Below, piece after piece: positions 1-8,622 of a DNA stretch of 64,000 bases. Under the pieces are notes generated by a model that saw only the letters and a program-made list of their open reading frames with translations, did no database searches and was not told the origin of the DNA. Position numbers and translations under genes: made by a program. Each line of letters starts with the position of its first letter. Positions within the stretch are counted from its first letter, which is position 1. The DNA is taken from NCBI GenBank assembly GCA_023442755.1, contig JAEZXS010000073.1, forward strand, positions 1-64,000. Reading direction: 5' to 3'. The DNA is from Pseudomonadota bacterium (lineage in GTDB: Bacteria > Desulfobacterota > Syntrophobacteria > Syntrophobacterales > Syntrophobacteraceae).

Positions 1-955
1 CCACGGGCGAGTGCACCCGTGCGAAGTCCTGCGGCCCGAAGCCGCATTCGGCCGCCAGCGCCTTATAGATCGCATCCCGCTTCCTTCTGCTCCCGATCAT
101 GCCGATGTAGCCCGCATCTGTTTTGAGCGCCTGCCCGAGTATGGTCCGGTCGTATGCGTGTCCGCGCGTCACGATGACGATGAAGCTGTCCTCATCGATC
201 GAGAGTCCTTCGAGCGCCCTGTCGAAGGACTTCGGAACGATCACCTCGTCCGCGGATTCCAGCCTGCTCCGGGCGGCAAATTGCTCCCGGTCATCCAGCA
301 CGACCGTCCTGAAGCCCACGCTGGGGGCCAACTGCGCAAGGGCGCGCCCCACGTGGCCGGCGCCGAAAATGTAGGCGGTCCCGCTGTTGTACAGGGTTTC
401 CACGTGGTATTTCCTTCCGCCGATTTCGAAATACCCCTGCGGCGCGGCCAGCAGTTGCGAGCTTACAGCCGCTTCCTCCGGCAGCCGGCGGCCGGAAAGC
501 CCGGCCGTTGCGCCGTTCTTTGTCAGGAGCCACTGGGACGGGGTCGGTTCCTCCCCGCCCGGCATCTCCGTAATGAGCCGGGAGCGTGTGTGCCTGGAAA
601 CTTCGGCGGCCGCTTCCCTGTAAAACTCCAGCCAGCCGCCGGTCGAGGAATCCAAGAACTGGACGAGAACCTCGACTCGCCCGCCGCAAAGCATCCCGAT
701 TCGCCCGGCGTCACCGTCGGAGAGCTGGAATTCCTTCAGTTCGGGCAGCTTTTTCCGGAAAACGTCCCTGGCGGTCTTTTGGACGGCAGCTTCGAGGATG
801 CCGCCCCCGACCGTGCCGATTATGGTCCCGTCCGCGCGCACGATCATCCTCGCACCCGCGGAGCGCGGAGCGGACCCCGACCGGTTGAGGACCGTCGCGA
901 GCACCAGGTCCTCACCTCTTGCCAGGATGTCTGCCACTTTAGAGAAAATATTCAT
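1..955 (-). CDS. xdhC: XdhC/CoxI-family molybdenum-enzyme maturation factor (3' end outside window)
   Basis: Reading the minus strand from the ATG at 955-953 gives an open frame to the window edge. The N-terminal part is an XdhC/CoxI domain (roughly residues 10-80, with the small segment GSAPRSAGARM and the GTVGGG motif typical of the family). A later XdhC C-terminal Rossmann part is visible as YIFGAGHVGRALA followed by VVLDDRE. XdhC proteins bind molybdenum cofactor, protect its sulfurated form and hand it to xanthine-dehydrogenase-family enzymes; in Rhodobacter XdhC works with a NifS-type desulfurase. Here it follows a cysteine desulfurase, a sulfur-carrier-like protein and the molybdenum enzyme itself on the same strand, so it is very probably the insertase for that enzyme. 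The C-terminus is missing only because the window starts. Confidence 0.9.
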   Translation of the reverse strand, partial: MNIFSKVADILARGEDLVLATVLNRSGSAPRSAGARMIVRADGTIIGTVGGGILEAAVQKTARDVFRKKLPELKEFQLSDGDAGRIGMLCGGRVEVLVQFLDSSTGGWLEFYREAAAEVSRHTRSRLITEMPGGEEPTPSQWLLTKNGATAGLSGRRLPEEAAVSSQLLAAPQGYFEIGGRKYHVETLYNSGTAYIFGAGHVGRALAQLAPSVGFRTVVLDDREQFAARSRLESADEVIVPKSFDRALEGLSIDEDSFIVIVTRGHAYDRTILGQALKTDAGYIGMIGSRRKRDAIYKALAAECGFGPQDFARVHSPV

Positions 956-978
956 GCCGAATCCGTCGGTTGAAGGGA

Positions 979-2127
979 TTACGCCATAGAGGCCATCGCA
1001 TTTATTACCTGGTCGACGTCTTCCCGCGTATTGAAAACCCCGAGGCTGAAACGCACCGCCCCGCGGTCGGCCGTCCCGATATCTTCGTGCACCAGCGGAG
1101 CGCAATGAAGCCCCACCCGGGCGGCTATATTAAAATCCCCGTCGAGTATGGCCCCCGCGTCTTCCGGCCGGATACCGTCGACGTTGGCCGTGAGTACGGC
1201 AACGTGGTTCGACAGGTCGTCGACGCAGTATAATGCGATGTGTTCGTGCTCCGCAAGCCCGTCCCGCAGCCGCGCCAGCAGGTCCATTTCCCGCCTGTGG
1301 ATGACCTCCAGTCCCTGATTCAGGATGTAATCCAGCCCGGCGGAAAGGCCCATGATGCCCATCAGGTTAATCGTGCCGGCCTCCAGGCGGTGAGGGTACG
1401 TCTGTGTGTGCGTCAGGCTCCTGGAATCCATTCCCGTGCCGCCAAACCGGCTGGAGCGAACGTCCAGGTCCGGATGAATCGCCACCCCGCCGATTCCCGT
1501 CGGGCCGTAGAGCGATTTATGGCCGGTGAAAACGACCGCCGATACGTGCCAGCCGGCCATGTCGATCGCTATTTTCCCGGCGCTCTGCGTGGCGTCGATA
1601 ATGAGGGGGACTCCCCGTTCCGCGCAGGCCTGGCCGATTTCCTTCACGGGTTGAACGGTTCCCAGGACATTCGACGCATGGGAAACTACGACCATCCGCG
1701 TATCGGGTTTTATGCTACGGGCTATGTCGTCGGGATCGACAAATCCCCGGTCGTCGAAACGTACCAGGTCGAAGGTTATCCAGCCTGTTTCCCGGAAATG
1801 ATGGAGGGGCCGCAGGACGGAATTGTGCTCCAGGCGCGTCGAGACTACATGGTCTCCGGGCTTCAGCATGCCTTGGAAAATAAGATTCAGCGCGTCCGTA
1901 GCGTTTGCAGCGAAGACGATCCGGTCCGGATCGGGCGCATGAAAGAACTTCGCCAGCTTGATCCGCGTCTCCAAGACGATTTCCTCCGCCTCCACCGCCA
2001 GGTCGTAGCTTCCCCTTCCCGGCGACACTCCGTTCCGGGCATAGCCGTCCACCATGCTCTCCAGCACTTCACGGGGCTTGGGGTAGGTGGTTGCCGCGTT
2101 GTCCAGGTATATCAATCGATCGCTCAT
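979..2127 (-). CDS. Cysteine desulfurase-family class V aminotransferase
   Basis: A 382-residue PLP enzyme of the class V aminotransferase fold. The PLP lysine is K204 in FTGHKSLYGP, the cofactor-binding DATQSAGK segment is at 179-185, and a candidate catalytic cysteine is C342 in ARVGLHCAPLVHE. The N-terminal IYLDNAATTYPKP is typical. Such enzymes take sulfur from L-cysteine as an enzyme-bound persulfide. The subfamily is the stand-alone desulfurase-like group rather than IscS, since no isc or suf genes are nearby. Position between XdhC and a TusE-like protein, all downstream of a molybdenum hydroxylase gene, suggests that it supplies the terminal sulfido ligand of the molybdenum cofactor (inference). 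The start is the ATG at 2127. Confidence 0.88.
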   Translation of the reverse strand: MSDRLIYLDNAATTYPKPREVLESMVDGYARNGVSPGRGSYDLAVEAEEIVLETRIKLAKFFHAPDPDRIVFAANATDALNLIFQGMLKPGDHVVSTRLEHNSVLRPLHHFRETGWITFDLVRFDDRGFVDPDDIARSIKPDTRMVVVSHASNVLGTVQPVKEIGQACAERGVPLIIDATQSAGKIAIDMAGWHVSAVVFTGHKSLYGPTGIGGVAIHPDLDVRSSRFGGTGMDSRSLTHTQTYPHRLEAGTINLMGIMGLSAGLDYILNQGLEVIHRREMDLLARLRDGLAEHEHIALYCVDDLSNHVAVLTANVDGIRPEDAGAILDGDFNIAARVGLHCAPLVHEDIGTADRGAVRFSLGVFNTREDVDQVINAMASMA

Positions 2128-2142
2128 GCGTATTGCACCATT

Positions 2143-2499
2143 TCAAAAACACGATTTTGGATTGGGCAGTCCGGCGAGCCTCCGGGCTCCGAGGCGGATG
2201 CCGCCGGGGAAAAGGGACTCGATCTCCCTCAGGCTCATGTGGGTGCCTTCTTTCAGGTGGCGGTTCAAGGGGGCGCGTCCGTGATAGAAGTAGTACTCCC
2301 GAAAAAAATGCAGCACTTTCCAGTGAGCCTCCGTCAGCTGAGCGAGGCCCGCCTCCCGGGCCAGTATTCCGGCTGTTTCCTCGCTCCAGTCATGGGGTTC
2401 CCAGAAAAAGCCTTCCCAGTCGAAGTAGATCTCCCGGCCGGCAATTATGCGGGCTTGCCGGCCGAGATCGGCTGCCTGTTGCGCAGTAGGTTCCGTCAT
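2143..2499 (-). CDS. TusE/DsrC-family sulfur carrier protein with a single C-terminal cysteine
   Basis: A 118-residue protein of the DsrC/TusE/DsvC family. It has the EGFFWEPHDWSEE segment, an LTEAHWKVLHFFREYY helix and the flexible C-terminal arm ending GLPNPKSCF. The penultimate cysteine (C117) is the sulfur-carrying residue of the family. The second arm cysteine of true DsrC, about 11 residues upstream, is absent (Arg here), so this is a TusE-like rather than a dissimilatory sulfite reductase partner. It lies 15 bp upstream of the cysteine desulfurase and 27 bp downstream of the molybdenum oxidoreductase. This context fits sulfur relay from desulfurase to molybdenum cofactor or XdhC rather than tRNA thiolation (inference). 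Confidence 0.85.
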   Translation of the reverse strand: MTEPTAQQAADLGRQARIIAGREIYFDWEGFFWEPHDWSEETAGILAREAGLAQLTEAHWKVLHFFREYYFYHGRAPLNRHLKEGTHMSLREIESLFPGGIRLGARRLAGLPNPKSCF

Positions 2500-2526
2500 A
2501 GCTGTTGTCGATCCATTACCGCTGTT

Positions 2527-5181
2527 CTATTTCCCCAGGGCTTTCCGGACCCTTTCCGGGGTGGCGGGAAGCTCTGTGATCATCACGCCGCACGCATCGT
2601 ATATTGCGTTGATGACGGCGGGGGCGGTGGATGTCATCGCCATTTCCCCCACTCCCGTTGCGCCCAGGGTCCCTCGCGACCGCGGGGTTTCGCGAATGAC
2701 GATGTCCATGTCGAAAGATGTGCTGATCGTCGGAAACTTGAATGTGGCCCAGTCTTTGGTCTTTCCGTGTATATATTCTTCCCGCAGGGCGTATCCGACC
2801 CCCATATCCATGCCGCCTTCGAGCTGGCCGGTCAGGGCCTGGGGATTGATTACGGGGCCGGCATCGACGGCCGTGGTCATCCTGAGCACCTTCACTTCGC
2901 CCGTTTCCGTGTTCACCTCCACTTCCGCCACCTGGATGGCGTGGACCTGGGATTCAAACGACGGACCCTGGCCGGTGTTCGGGTCCAGGGGCGCCACCTC
3001 GACCACCCTTTTTTCTCCCATGTGGCGGGTGGGTTTGCCCGCCGCCTTCAGCGCGGCATATGTCTTCCCGCCTGCTTCGTCCATTGCCTGTTTCAGCTTT
3101 TGGAGGGCGTCCACGGCCGCACCCCCGATCATGTAGGTGATCCGGCTTCCCGATGCCGGTCCCGAAGCCGTAGTCCTCTCGGTATCCCGCGTGACCGCCC
3201 TGACTTTGGTCAGCGGCAGTTCCAGCACCTGCGCGGCAAGCTGGGTCAGCATGGAGTCGTTTCCCTCGCCCGGGTCGGCTGCCGCAGCATAAACCGTCGC
3301 GCAGTCGTCAGTGCCCAATTCCACTGCGGCCATGGCCTTGTCACCCGGCATGGCGATTCCAAAGGCGGCGGCGCCCAGTCCGACGCCGCGGCGAACTGTG
3401 CCGTTTTTGTGCGCGGCCGCCTCCTGCTTTGCCCTGTCGTAGGCCGGCTTCACCGCGTCGCACAGCCCGGGAAAAGGCCACTCCTGGACCACGGCTCCGG
3501 TAGCCTTCGTCTGCCCCGGCAGGAGCGAATTACGCAGACGGAACTCCAGCGGATCGATATTCATCTTCTTCGCCAGCATGTCCATTGCGCATTCCAGGGC
3601 GTAGTGCATCTGCGGAGGTCCCGCGCCTCGGGCGGCCGACCCCCACGGGTTGTTGGTGTAGACGAGCCTTGCCATCGCGTTGATATTCGGGATGTAATAG
3701 GAACTCGACAGCATGTGCAGGCCGCGGTTTATGACCACGTTCCCGATGGAATGGTAGGCTCCGTTGTCCACCACCGCATCCAGCGCAAGGGCGGTGAGGT
3801 TCCCGCGGGCATCCGCTCCCAGCTTTATCTGCATGTCGAACGGGTGGCGCTTGCTGGTGATCATCATCGACTCTTCCAGGCTAGGAATGTACCGCACCGG
3901 CTGTTTGCAGTGCAGCGCGCCAAGAGCGGCTATTCCCTCGGTGATGATCTCGAGCTTGATGCCGAACTGCCCGCCCGAAAACGCTTCCTCGTAGCGCATA
4001 TTTTCCCAGCCGAGCGCTTCCTGGAGGGTCGCCATGTGAAGATGGATATTGATGCTTCTGCCCATCACGACCAGGATGGCGTCTTCTCCCTCGCCTTCGA
4101 GGTACGCGATGCTCGCCTCCGGCTCCAGTGGAGCCTGGTGGTTTATCTGGGTTTTGAAGCGGTTTTCTATTACCGCCGCCGAAGCCGCGAAGGCCTTTTC
4201 CGCATCCCCTTTGATCACCGGCTGTTTGTAGCAGAAGTTGGGACGGTCCGGATGAATCTGCGGAGCGCCCGGCGCCATCGCTTCCTCCGGGGTCGAAAGT
4301 ATGGGAAGCGCTTCGTAATCCACCCTCACTTCTTTGACCGCGGCAAGGGCCTGTTCCCTTGTCTTCGCTGCTACCACCGCGACGGCATCGCCCAGGAGCT
4401 GCACTTTCTCGCTGCACAGGATCTGCCGGTCACCGATGAGGTATTTCAACCTGTTGGTGCCTTTGATGTCTTTGGCGGTGATGACGCTTACCACCCCCGG
4501 CATTTTCTCCGCCGCGGCGGTATCGATGCCCCTTATGTTCGCATGTGCGTACGGGCTTCTGACTACGGCAAGTTCGAGTGCTCCCGGCATCCTGACGTCG
4601 GAGGAGAATTCCGCGACCCCGCAGGCCTTGATCATTGCCGAAGGCCGGGGATGGGAAACTCCCATCTTCGGGTCGTCGGGCCCCGGCCTTACCTGGTCGG
4701 GAGTAATTTCGCCGCGCAGGAAGCGGCCTGCGAGTTTAACGGCTTCGATGATTTTTGTGTAACCCGTGCAGCGGCAAAGGTTTCGACGAAGCGCTTTCTT
4801 GATCTCGTCGGTCCCGGGATCGGGATTGGAGTCCAGGAGGGCCTTTGCGGCCATGATCATGCCGGGGGTGCAGAACCCGCACTGGATTGCCCCGGCCAGC
4901 ACGAATGCTTCCTGGATCAGGTGCGGATTGTCAGGGGTCCCCAGGCCTTCCACCGAGATTATATCCGCTCCTTCCAGGTTTCCCACCTTGAGCAGACAGG
5001 ACCGCACCGCTTTTCCGTCCACGATGACAGTGCACGCGCCGCATTGTCCCTTGCGATCGCACGATTGTTTCACGCTCGTAAGGTTGTACACATTGCGAAG
5101 CAAATCGATCAGCGCCAGGTTCGGATCGACTACCAGCTGGCCAATCCGCCCATTCACCTTCAGGGTTACCTTCTTCATCAT
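2527..5181 (-). CDS. mop: Molybdenum aldehyde oxidoreductase, Mop type (xanthine oxidase family, no FAD domain)
   Basis: An 884-residue single-chain molybdenum hydroxylase. Residues 1-75 hold a plant-type [2Fe-2S] ferredoxin domain (C41, C47, C50, C62). Residues 80-150 hold the second [2Fe-2S] domain (C101, C104, C136, C138). The rest is the molybdopterin-cytosine-dinucleotide domain, ending with the catalytic glutamate E846 in GVGEMAM. There is no FAD domain, and the length is close to the Desulfovibrio gigas aldehyde oxidoreductase (about 907 residues). The reaction is expected to be oxidation of aldehydes to acids with electrons leaving through the iron-sulfur clusters to a ferredoxin- or flavodoxin-like acceptor. 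The true substrate cannot be read from sequence. It is first in an operon with TusE-like, desulfurase and XdhC genes. Confidence 0.93.
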   Translation of the reverse strand: MMKKVTLKVNGRIGQLVVDPNLALIDLLRNVYNLTSVKQSCDRKGQCGACTVIVDGKAVRSCLLKVGNLEGADIISVEGLGTPDNPHLIQEAFVLAGAIQCGFCTPGMIMAAKALLDSNPDPGTDEIKKALRRNLCRCTGYTKIIEAVKLAGRFLRGEITPDQVRPGPDDPKMGVSHPRPSAMIKACGVAEFSSDVRMPGALELAVVRSPYAHANIRGIDTAAAEKMPGVVSVITAKDIKGTNRLKYLIGDRQILCSEKVQLLGDAVAVVAAKTREQALAAVKEVRVDYEALPILSTPEEAMAPGAPQIHPDRPNFCYKQPVIKGDAEKAFAASAAVIENRFKTQINHQAPLEPEASIAYLEGEGEDAILVVMGRSINIHLHMATLQEALGWENMRYEEAFSGGQFGIKLEIITEGIAALGALHCKQPVRYIPSLEESMMITSKRHPFDMQIKLGADARGNLTALALDAVVDNGAYHSIGNVVINRGLHMLSSSYYIPNINAMARLVYTNNPWGSAARGAGPPQMHYALECAMDMLAKKMNIDPLEFRLRNSLLPGQTKATGAVVQEWPFPGLCDAVKPAYDRAKQEAAAHKNGTVRRGVGLGAAAFGIAMPGDKAMAAVELGTDDCATVYAAAADPGEGNDSMLTQLAAQVLELPLTKVRAVTRDTERTTASGPASGSRITYMIGGAAVDALQKLKQAMDEAGGKTYAALKAAGKPTRHMGEKRVVEVAPLDPNTGQGPSFESQVHAIQVAEVEVNTETGEVKVLRMTTAVDAGPVINPQALTGQLEGGMDMGVGYALREEYIHGKTKDWATFKFPTISTSFDMDIVIRETPRSRGTLGATGVGEMAMTSTAPAVINAIYDACGVMITELPATPERVRKALGK

Positions 5182-5493
5182 TCTCCTCCGTTAGACTTCC
5201 CGCGAGACTCCCGAGCCCGGATTCCGCCGTGAAAACCCGCCCACAGGCCGCACTCCGATAAGAAGGAAGATTCCGTATGCGGCGACGAAATGTATCATGC
5301 GTTATATCAAAAATGACATAGTGGAAAACGAAAAAAGCGGTTGTCCCTGCCGATTGTTATACAGCCGGACCGGCGTTCGTTGACCCGGAATACGTATATG
5401 GTTAACTACATTATTGGAAAAAAATTCGGAGTCTTCATCTTAATCCGGCCGCTCTCCCGGGAAGCGGCTTTCTTATTTATAGAGGTCCCGCTA
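5182..5493. other. Divergent intergenic region between mop and nhaA
   Basis: About 310 bp between two divergently read genes, so promoters for both must lie here. It is AT-richer around 5285-5420. No clear operator or RNA motif was recognised. An open frame upstream of nhaA runs back to a TTG at 5341 but has no ribosome-binding site there. Confidence 0.4.
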
Positions 5494-6912
5494 ATGCCGG
5501 TTAACCGATCCGAATGCCGCATACAGGCCGTCCCCCCCAGTCCGACGGATGATACCCGCCGCAATTCTCTGGAAAGGCTTTACGGGCGCATCCGGAGCCC
5601 CTTCGAAAGTTTTTTCCAAAGAACCGGTTCCGGAGGCATTGTCCTGATCGGCGCGGCCGTTTTGACCCTCGTCCTGGCCAACTCACCGTGGGGACTGACG
5701 TACCGCAGCTTCTGGGAACAGGTGTTCTCCGTTTCTTTCGGAAGCCGGACGGTAGCGCTCAGCCTGCACGACTGGATCAATGACGGGCTCATGGCCGTCT
5801 TCTTCCTGCTGGTGGGCTTGGAACTGAAAAGGGAAATACTGGTAGGCGAACTTTCCTCGCCCATGAACGCCTCGCTCCCCGTCATCGCGGCGCTGGGCGG
5901 AATGATCGTGCCCGGCATCATCTATCATGTCATCAACAGGAATACGCCGGGAGCGGCCGGGTGGGGAATTCCCATGGCCACGGACATCGCTTTCTCGCTG
6001 GGCATCCTTGTACTGATCAGTTCCCGCGTGCCTCGAAACAGCATCATCTTCCTGATGGCGCTGGCCATTGCCGACGATCTCGGGGCGGTAATCATAATCG
6101 CCCTGTTCTATATGAAGGCGATGAATCCTGCGGCGATCGGATTGGCCGCGGCGTTTGCCGCCGCGCTCTTCGTATGCAACCGCGCCGGAGTGCGCCACCC
6201 GCTCCCCTACGGGGTCCTTGGCGTTCTGCTCTGGCTTGCCATGCTGCATTCCGGCATTCACGCAACCATTGCAGGCATAATCCTGGCGATCGCCATCCCG
6301 ACCCGGCCGCTGTGTTCCGCCCCCGGGTTCGAACGGCGTCTTTTCCGGCTGCACAGGGAGTTCGCCCGCGAGGCTGAGCCGCACGACCCGTCGAACCATG
6401 TTCTGAGCAACCTTCGCATGGGCGAGATCGCGATGGATGTGGAGAAAAACGCCAGGGCCGCTCAATCGCCGCTTCATCGCATGGAGCATTCCCTCAACCC
6501 CTGGGTGAGTTTCCTGGTCCTGCCCCTTTTTGCGTTGTGCAACGTCGCCATCAGTTTCAGGGACATCGCGGCGTCGGGTGGTCCGGTCGATTCCGTGAGC
6601 GTCGGGGTTTTCCTGGGACTGGTGCTGGGGAAATTCATCGGGATCAGCCTGTTCAGCTGGGTTGCGGTGAGGTTGGGCCTCTCCAGGCTGCCTGCCGGGG
6701 TCGGGTGGAATCATCTGCTTGGCGTGGCATGGCTTGGCGGTATCGGTTTTACCATGGCGATCTTTATCAGCGAACTGGCGCTGCCCGATCCCGCTCTGCG
6801 GGATATAGCCAAAATGGGAATCCTTGCCGCTTCAGTCGTTGCGGGCATCCTGGGCACCGCCTGGCTTGTGTGGAACGGACCGGGGAAGAACAGGGCAACC
6901 GCGGAAGAATAG
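5494..6912 (+). CDS. nhaA: Na+/H+ antiporter NhaA
   Basis: A 472-residue NhaA antiporter of the cytoplasmic membrane, which exports Na+ in exchange for protons. The paired aspartates of the ion site are visible as D194-D195 in ALAIADDLGA. The conserved MAVFFLLVGLELKRE and PMATDIAFSLG segments are present, and about twelve hydrophobic segments can be seen. The start is taken as the ATG at 5494, with AGAGG about nine bases upstream; the frame is open further upstream to a TTG at 5341, but that extension does not look like NhaA. It is monocistronic between two regulatory regions and somewhat longer than the 388-residue E. coli protein, with an N-terminal tail and a longer loop around residues 280-330. 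Confidence 0.94.
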   Translation: MPVNRSECRIQAVPPSPTDDTRRNSLERLYGRIRSPFESFFQRTGSGGIVLIGAAVLTLVLANSPWGLTYRSFWEQVFSVSFGSRTVALSLHDWINDGLMAVFFLLVGLELKREILVGELSSPMNASLPVIAALGGMIVPGIIYHVINRNTPGAAGWGIPMATDIAFSLGILVLISSRVPRNSIIFLMALAIADDLGAVIIIALFYMKAMNPAAIGLAAAFAAALFVCNRAGVRHPLPYGVLGVLLWLAMLHSGIHATIAGIILAIAIPTRPLCSAPGFERRLFRLHREFAREAEPHDPSNHVLSNLRMGEIAMDVEKNARAAQSPLHRMEHSLNPWVSFLVLPLFALCNVAISFRDIAASGGPVDSVSVGVFLGLVLGKFIGISLFSWVAVRLGLSRLPAGVGWNHLLGVAWLGGIGFTMAIFISELALPDPALRDIAKMGILAASVVAGILGTAWLVWNGPGKNRATAEE

Positions 6913-7071
6913 CAGGGTTAACACCGTGGGAGAGGTTTCCAGCCTCGACTTGTTTTTTGAAACAACGGCATCGCTGCTGTCGTGTGCCGCTCCTACGACC
7001 CCCTTTTGTTCGGAAACCGCCGATTACTCTTGACTTATGAGAACTTCGCCCATACATAAAGGGGTGTAATC

Positions 7072-7165
7072 AAAAGGGAGTAGCTATTCCGGGCAAAGTC
7101 ACCAGTACGGTGCCGGTCACCTGGCTTTGCCGTTGACCTGGAGTCAATTAGCGAGACTTTTGGTG
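7072..7165 (+). ncRNA. yybP-ykoY-type (manganese) riboswitch upstream of terC-like gene
   Basis: The leader of the TerC-family gene contains the conserved AAAAGGGAGTAGC box (7072-7084). A helix follows with GGCAAAG at 7092-7098 pairing with CTTTGCC at 7125-7131, and an inner CACC/GGTG hairpin. A second hairpin has TTGAC at 7133-7137 pairing with GTCAA at 7143-7147. The 3' conserved box GCGAGACTTTTGG is at 7151-7163. These are the two sequence-conserved boxes of the yybP-ykoY family, known to sense Mn2+ and often found before TerC-family genes. The 3' box is also the 5' arm of an intrinsic terminator, so ligand binding and termination would exclude each other. Boundaries are approximate. Confidence 0.85.
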
Positions 7166-7196
7166 TGCAGTGCACACTGACTGTCTCGCTTTTTTT
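7151..7196 (+). terminator. Intrinsic terminator forming the riboswitch expression platform
   Basis: GCGAGAC (7151-7157) pairs with GTCTCGC (7183-7189), with an inner GTGTGCA/TGCACAC hairpin, followed by a T-run at 7190-7196. It lies 22 bp before the terC-like start codon, so it would stop transcription before the gene unless the overlapping riboswitch box is sequestered. Confidence 0.85.
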
Positions 7197-7218
7197 GTCC
7201 TTCATCTGAGGAGATATC

Positions 7219-7980
7219 ATGGACTGGATGACCAATCCGGAGACCTGGGCGGCTTTTATAACCCTTGTCAGCCTGGAAATCGTGCTGGGAATAGACAACA
7301 TCATTTTCATAACGATCCTCGCCGGAAAACTTCCGGCAGCACAGCAAAGGAAGGCGAGGCTCCTCGGCCTGGCCCTGGCCATGTTTACCCGGATCATCCT
7401 TCTCCTCTCCATATTCTGGATCGCGCGGCTGACAAACCCCATGTTTACCCTTTTCGACCAGGGGATTTCCGGGCGCGACCTCATCCTGATAGGAGGCGGT
7501 TTGTTCCTTCTGGCCAAGAGCACGCACGAGATCCACCTGGGCGTGGAGGGAAACGGAAAACCCCATGCAGCGGCAGGCCTTGCGGCTTCCTTTGCCTGGG
7601 TCATCGTCCAGATAATCCTGCTGGATATCGTCTTTTCGTTCGACTCGGTCATAACGGCAATAGGCATGTCCGATCGGATCGAGATCATGATAGCGGCTGT
7701 GGTTGCGGCGGTGCTTTTCATGATGTTCGCATCGGGACCGGTCGGAACCTTTGTCGAACGCCACCCCACGATCAAGATGCTCGCCCTGGGCTTCCTGCTT
7801 ATGATCGGATTCGTGCTGATCCTTGAAGGCTTCGACCAGCATGTTCCGAAAGGCTACATCTATTTTGCCATGGCCTTCTCGGTTTTCATCGAAATGCTCA
7901 ACATGCGGATGAGGAAAAACGGGAAAGCATCCGCAGATGGTAGAGACTTTCAAAAGGCGGAGACGAAGGATGTTGTTTAG
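7219..7980 (+). CDS. TerC-family integral membrane protein (YgdQ/Alx-like)
   Basis: A 253-residue polytopic membrane protein of the TerC family. The two acidic signature segments are visible in EIVLGIDNIIFI (about residues 20-31) and DIVFSFDSVITA (about 138-149), which form the likely metal path. Seven or so hydrophobic segments are seen, with a polar C-terminal tail. Members under yybP-ykoY control are manganese exporters or metal chaperones for secreted proteins; despite the name, tellurium resistance is not implied. The ATG at 7219 is preceded by GAGGAGAT. Expression should rise with manganese through the leader riboswitch and terminator directly upstream. Confidence 0.9.
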   Translation: MDWMTNPETWAAFITLVSLEIVLGIDNIIFITILAGKLPAAQQRKARLLGLALAMFTRIILLLSIFWIARLTNPMFTLFDQGISGRDLILIGGGLFLLAKSTHEIHLGVEGNGKPHAAAGLAASFAWVIVQIILLDIVFSFDSVITAIGMSDRIEIMIAAVVAAVLFMMFASGPVGTFVERHPTIKMLALGFLLMIGFVLILEGFDQHVPKGYIYFAMAFSVFIEMLNMRMRKNGKASADGRDFQKAETKDVV

Positions 7981-8622
7981 CCGCATGGCCGAGGTTGTGG
8001 CGGGAAAAACCGTTATATCCGCAGATTTTCGCAGATTATTTAAGAAGGAAATGATACTCGTTTTTTGAGCTGGGGCGAGGCCGAAGTCGTGCCTGGGTAA
8101 AGAGGGTCTATCCGCAGATTTCGGGGATTTACGTAGATTATTTGGAGAAGGAATTGGTGTCCGTTTTTCGAACCGTGGCGGGATAATGGTGTTTTCACCG
8201 TAGACTGGTGGACCTTCGTGCGCGGGAGTGCCTTTATTTCCTTAAGATTTAATCCGTGAAAATCTGCGGAAATCTGCGAAATCTGCGGATATTATGCCTT
8301 TAAACCAACCCCTGGCAGCGTGCGCGCGGCAACCCAGAGCCTACAAAGGCCGTGGACCTTCGAAGATATTGAGCTTTTACTTTCTTTAAATCCGTAAAAA
8401 TCTGCGGATATTATGCCTTTAAACCAACCCCTGGCAGCGTGCGTTCGGCAATCCAGAGCCGCTAAGGCCGTGGACCTTCGAAGATATTGAGCTTTTACTT
8501 TCTTTAAATCCGTAAAAATCTGCGGATATTATGCCTTTAAACCAGCCCCCGCAAGGTGCGCCCGGTAATGCTGAGGTGCATCGCTTGTTGTTATTTCACC
8601 TGCTTTCATCTGCGGATCGCTT
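7981..8622. other. Gene-free repeat-rich intergenic region
   Basis: About 640 bp with no convincing gene between convergent terC-like and tsaE. It is filled with variants of the motif ATCCGCAGATTT. Two imperfect copies of about 60-65 bp start at 8014 and 8109 in one orientation. Two complete units and a partial third are in the opposite orientation from 8281. The same motif occurs alone at about 34144-34158 behind the cbiO gene. Confidence 0.7.
8281..8545 (+). repeat. Tandem repeat, unit 118-119 bp, two full copies plus partial third
   Basis: Units begin with ATCTGCGGATATTATGCC at 8281, 8400 and 8518. The first two units differ by a handful of substitutions and one indel. The third breaks off after about 28 bp, past which the sequence diverges (ACCAGCCCCCGC instead of ACCAACCCCTGG). 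No open frame or CRISPR-like spacer organisation is present. Confidence 0.9.

Noticed and set aside
1240..5232. A 1330-codon plus-strand open frame
   Set aside because: It is antisense to the cysteine desulfurase, TusE-like and Mop genes, all of which have clear family motifs. It has none and arises from GC-rich codon bias.
5341..5493. N-terminal extension of NhaA from a TTG at 5341
   Set aside because: No ribosome-binding site lies before the TTG and the extension does not resemble NhaA; the ATG at 5494 has a reasonable one.
8281..8545. CRISPR array
   Set aside because: Units are 118-119 bp, near-identical throughout, without unique spacers and without cas genes nearby.
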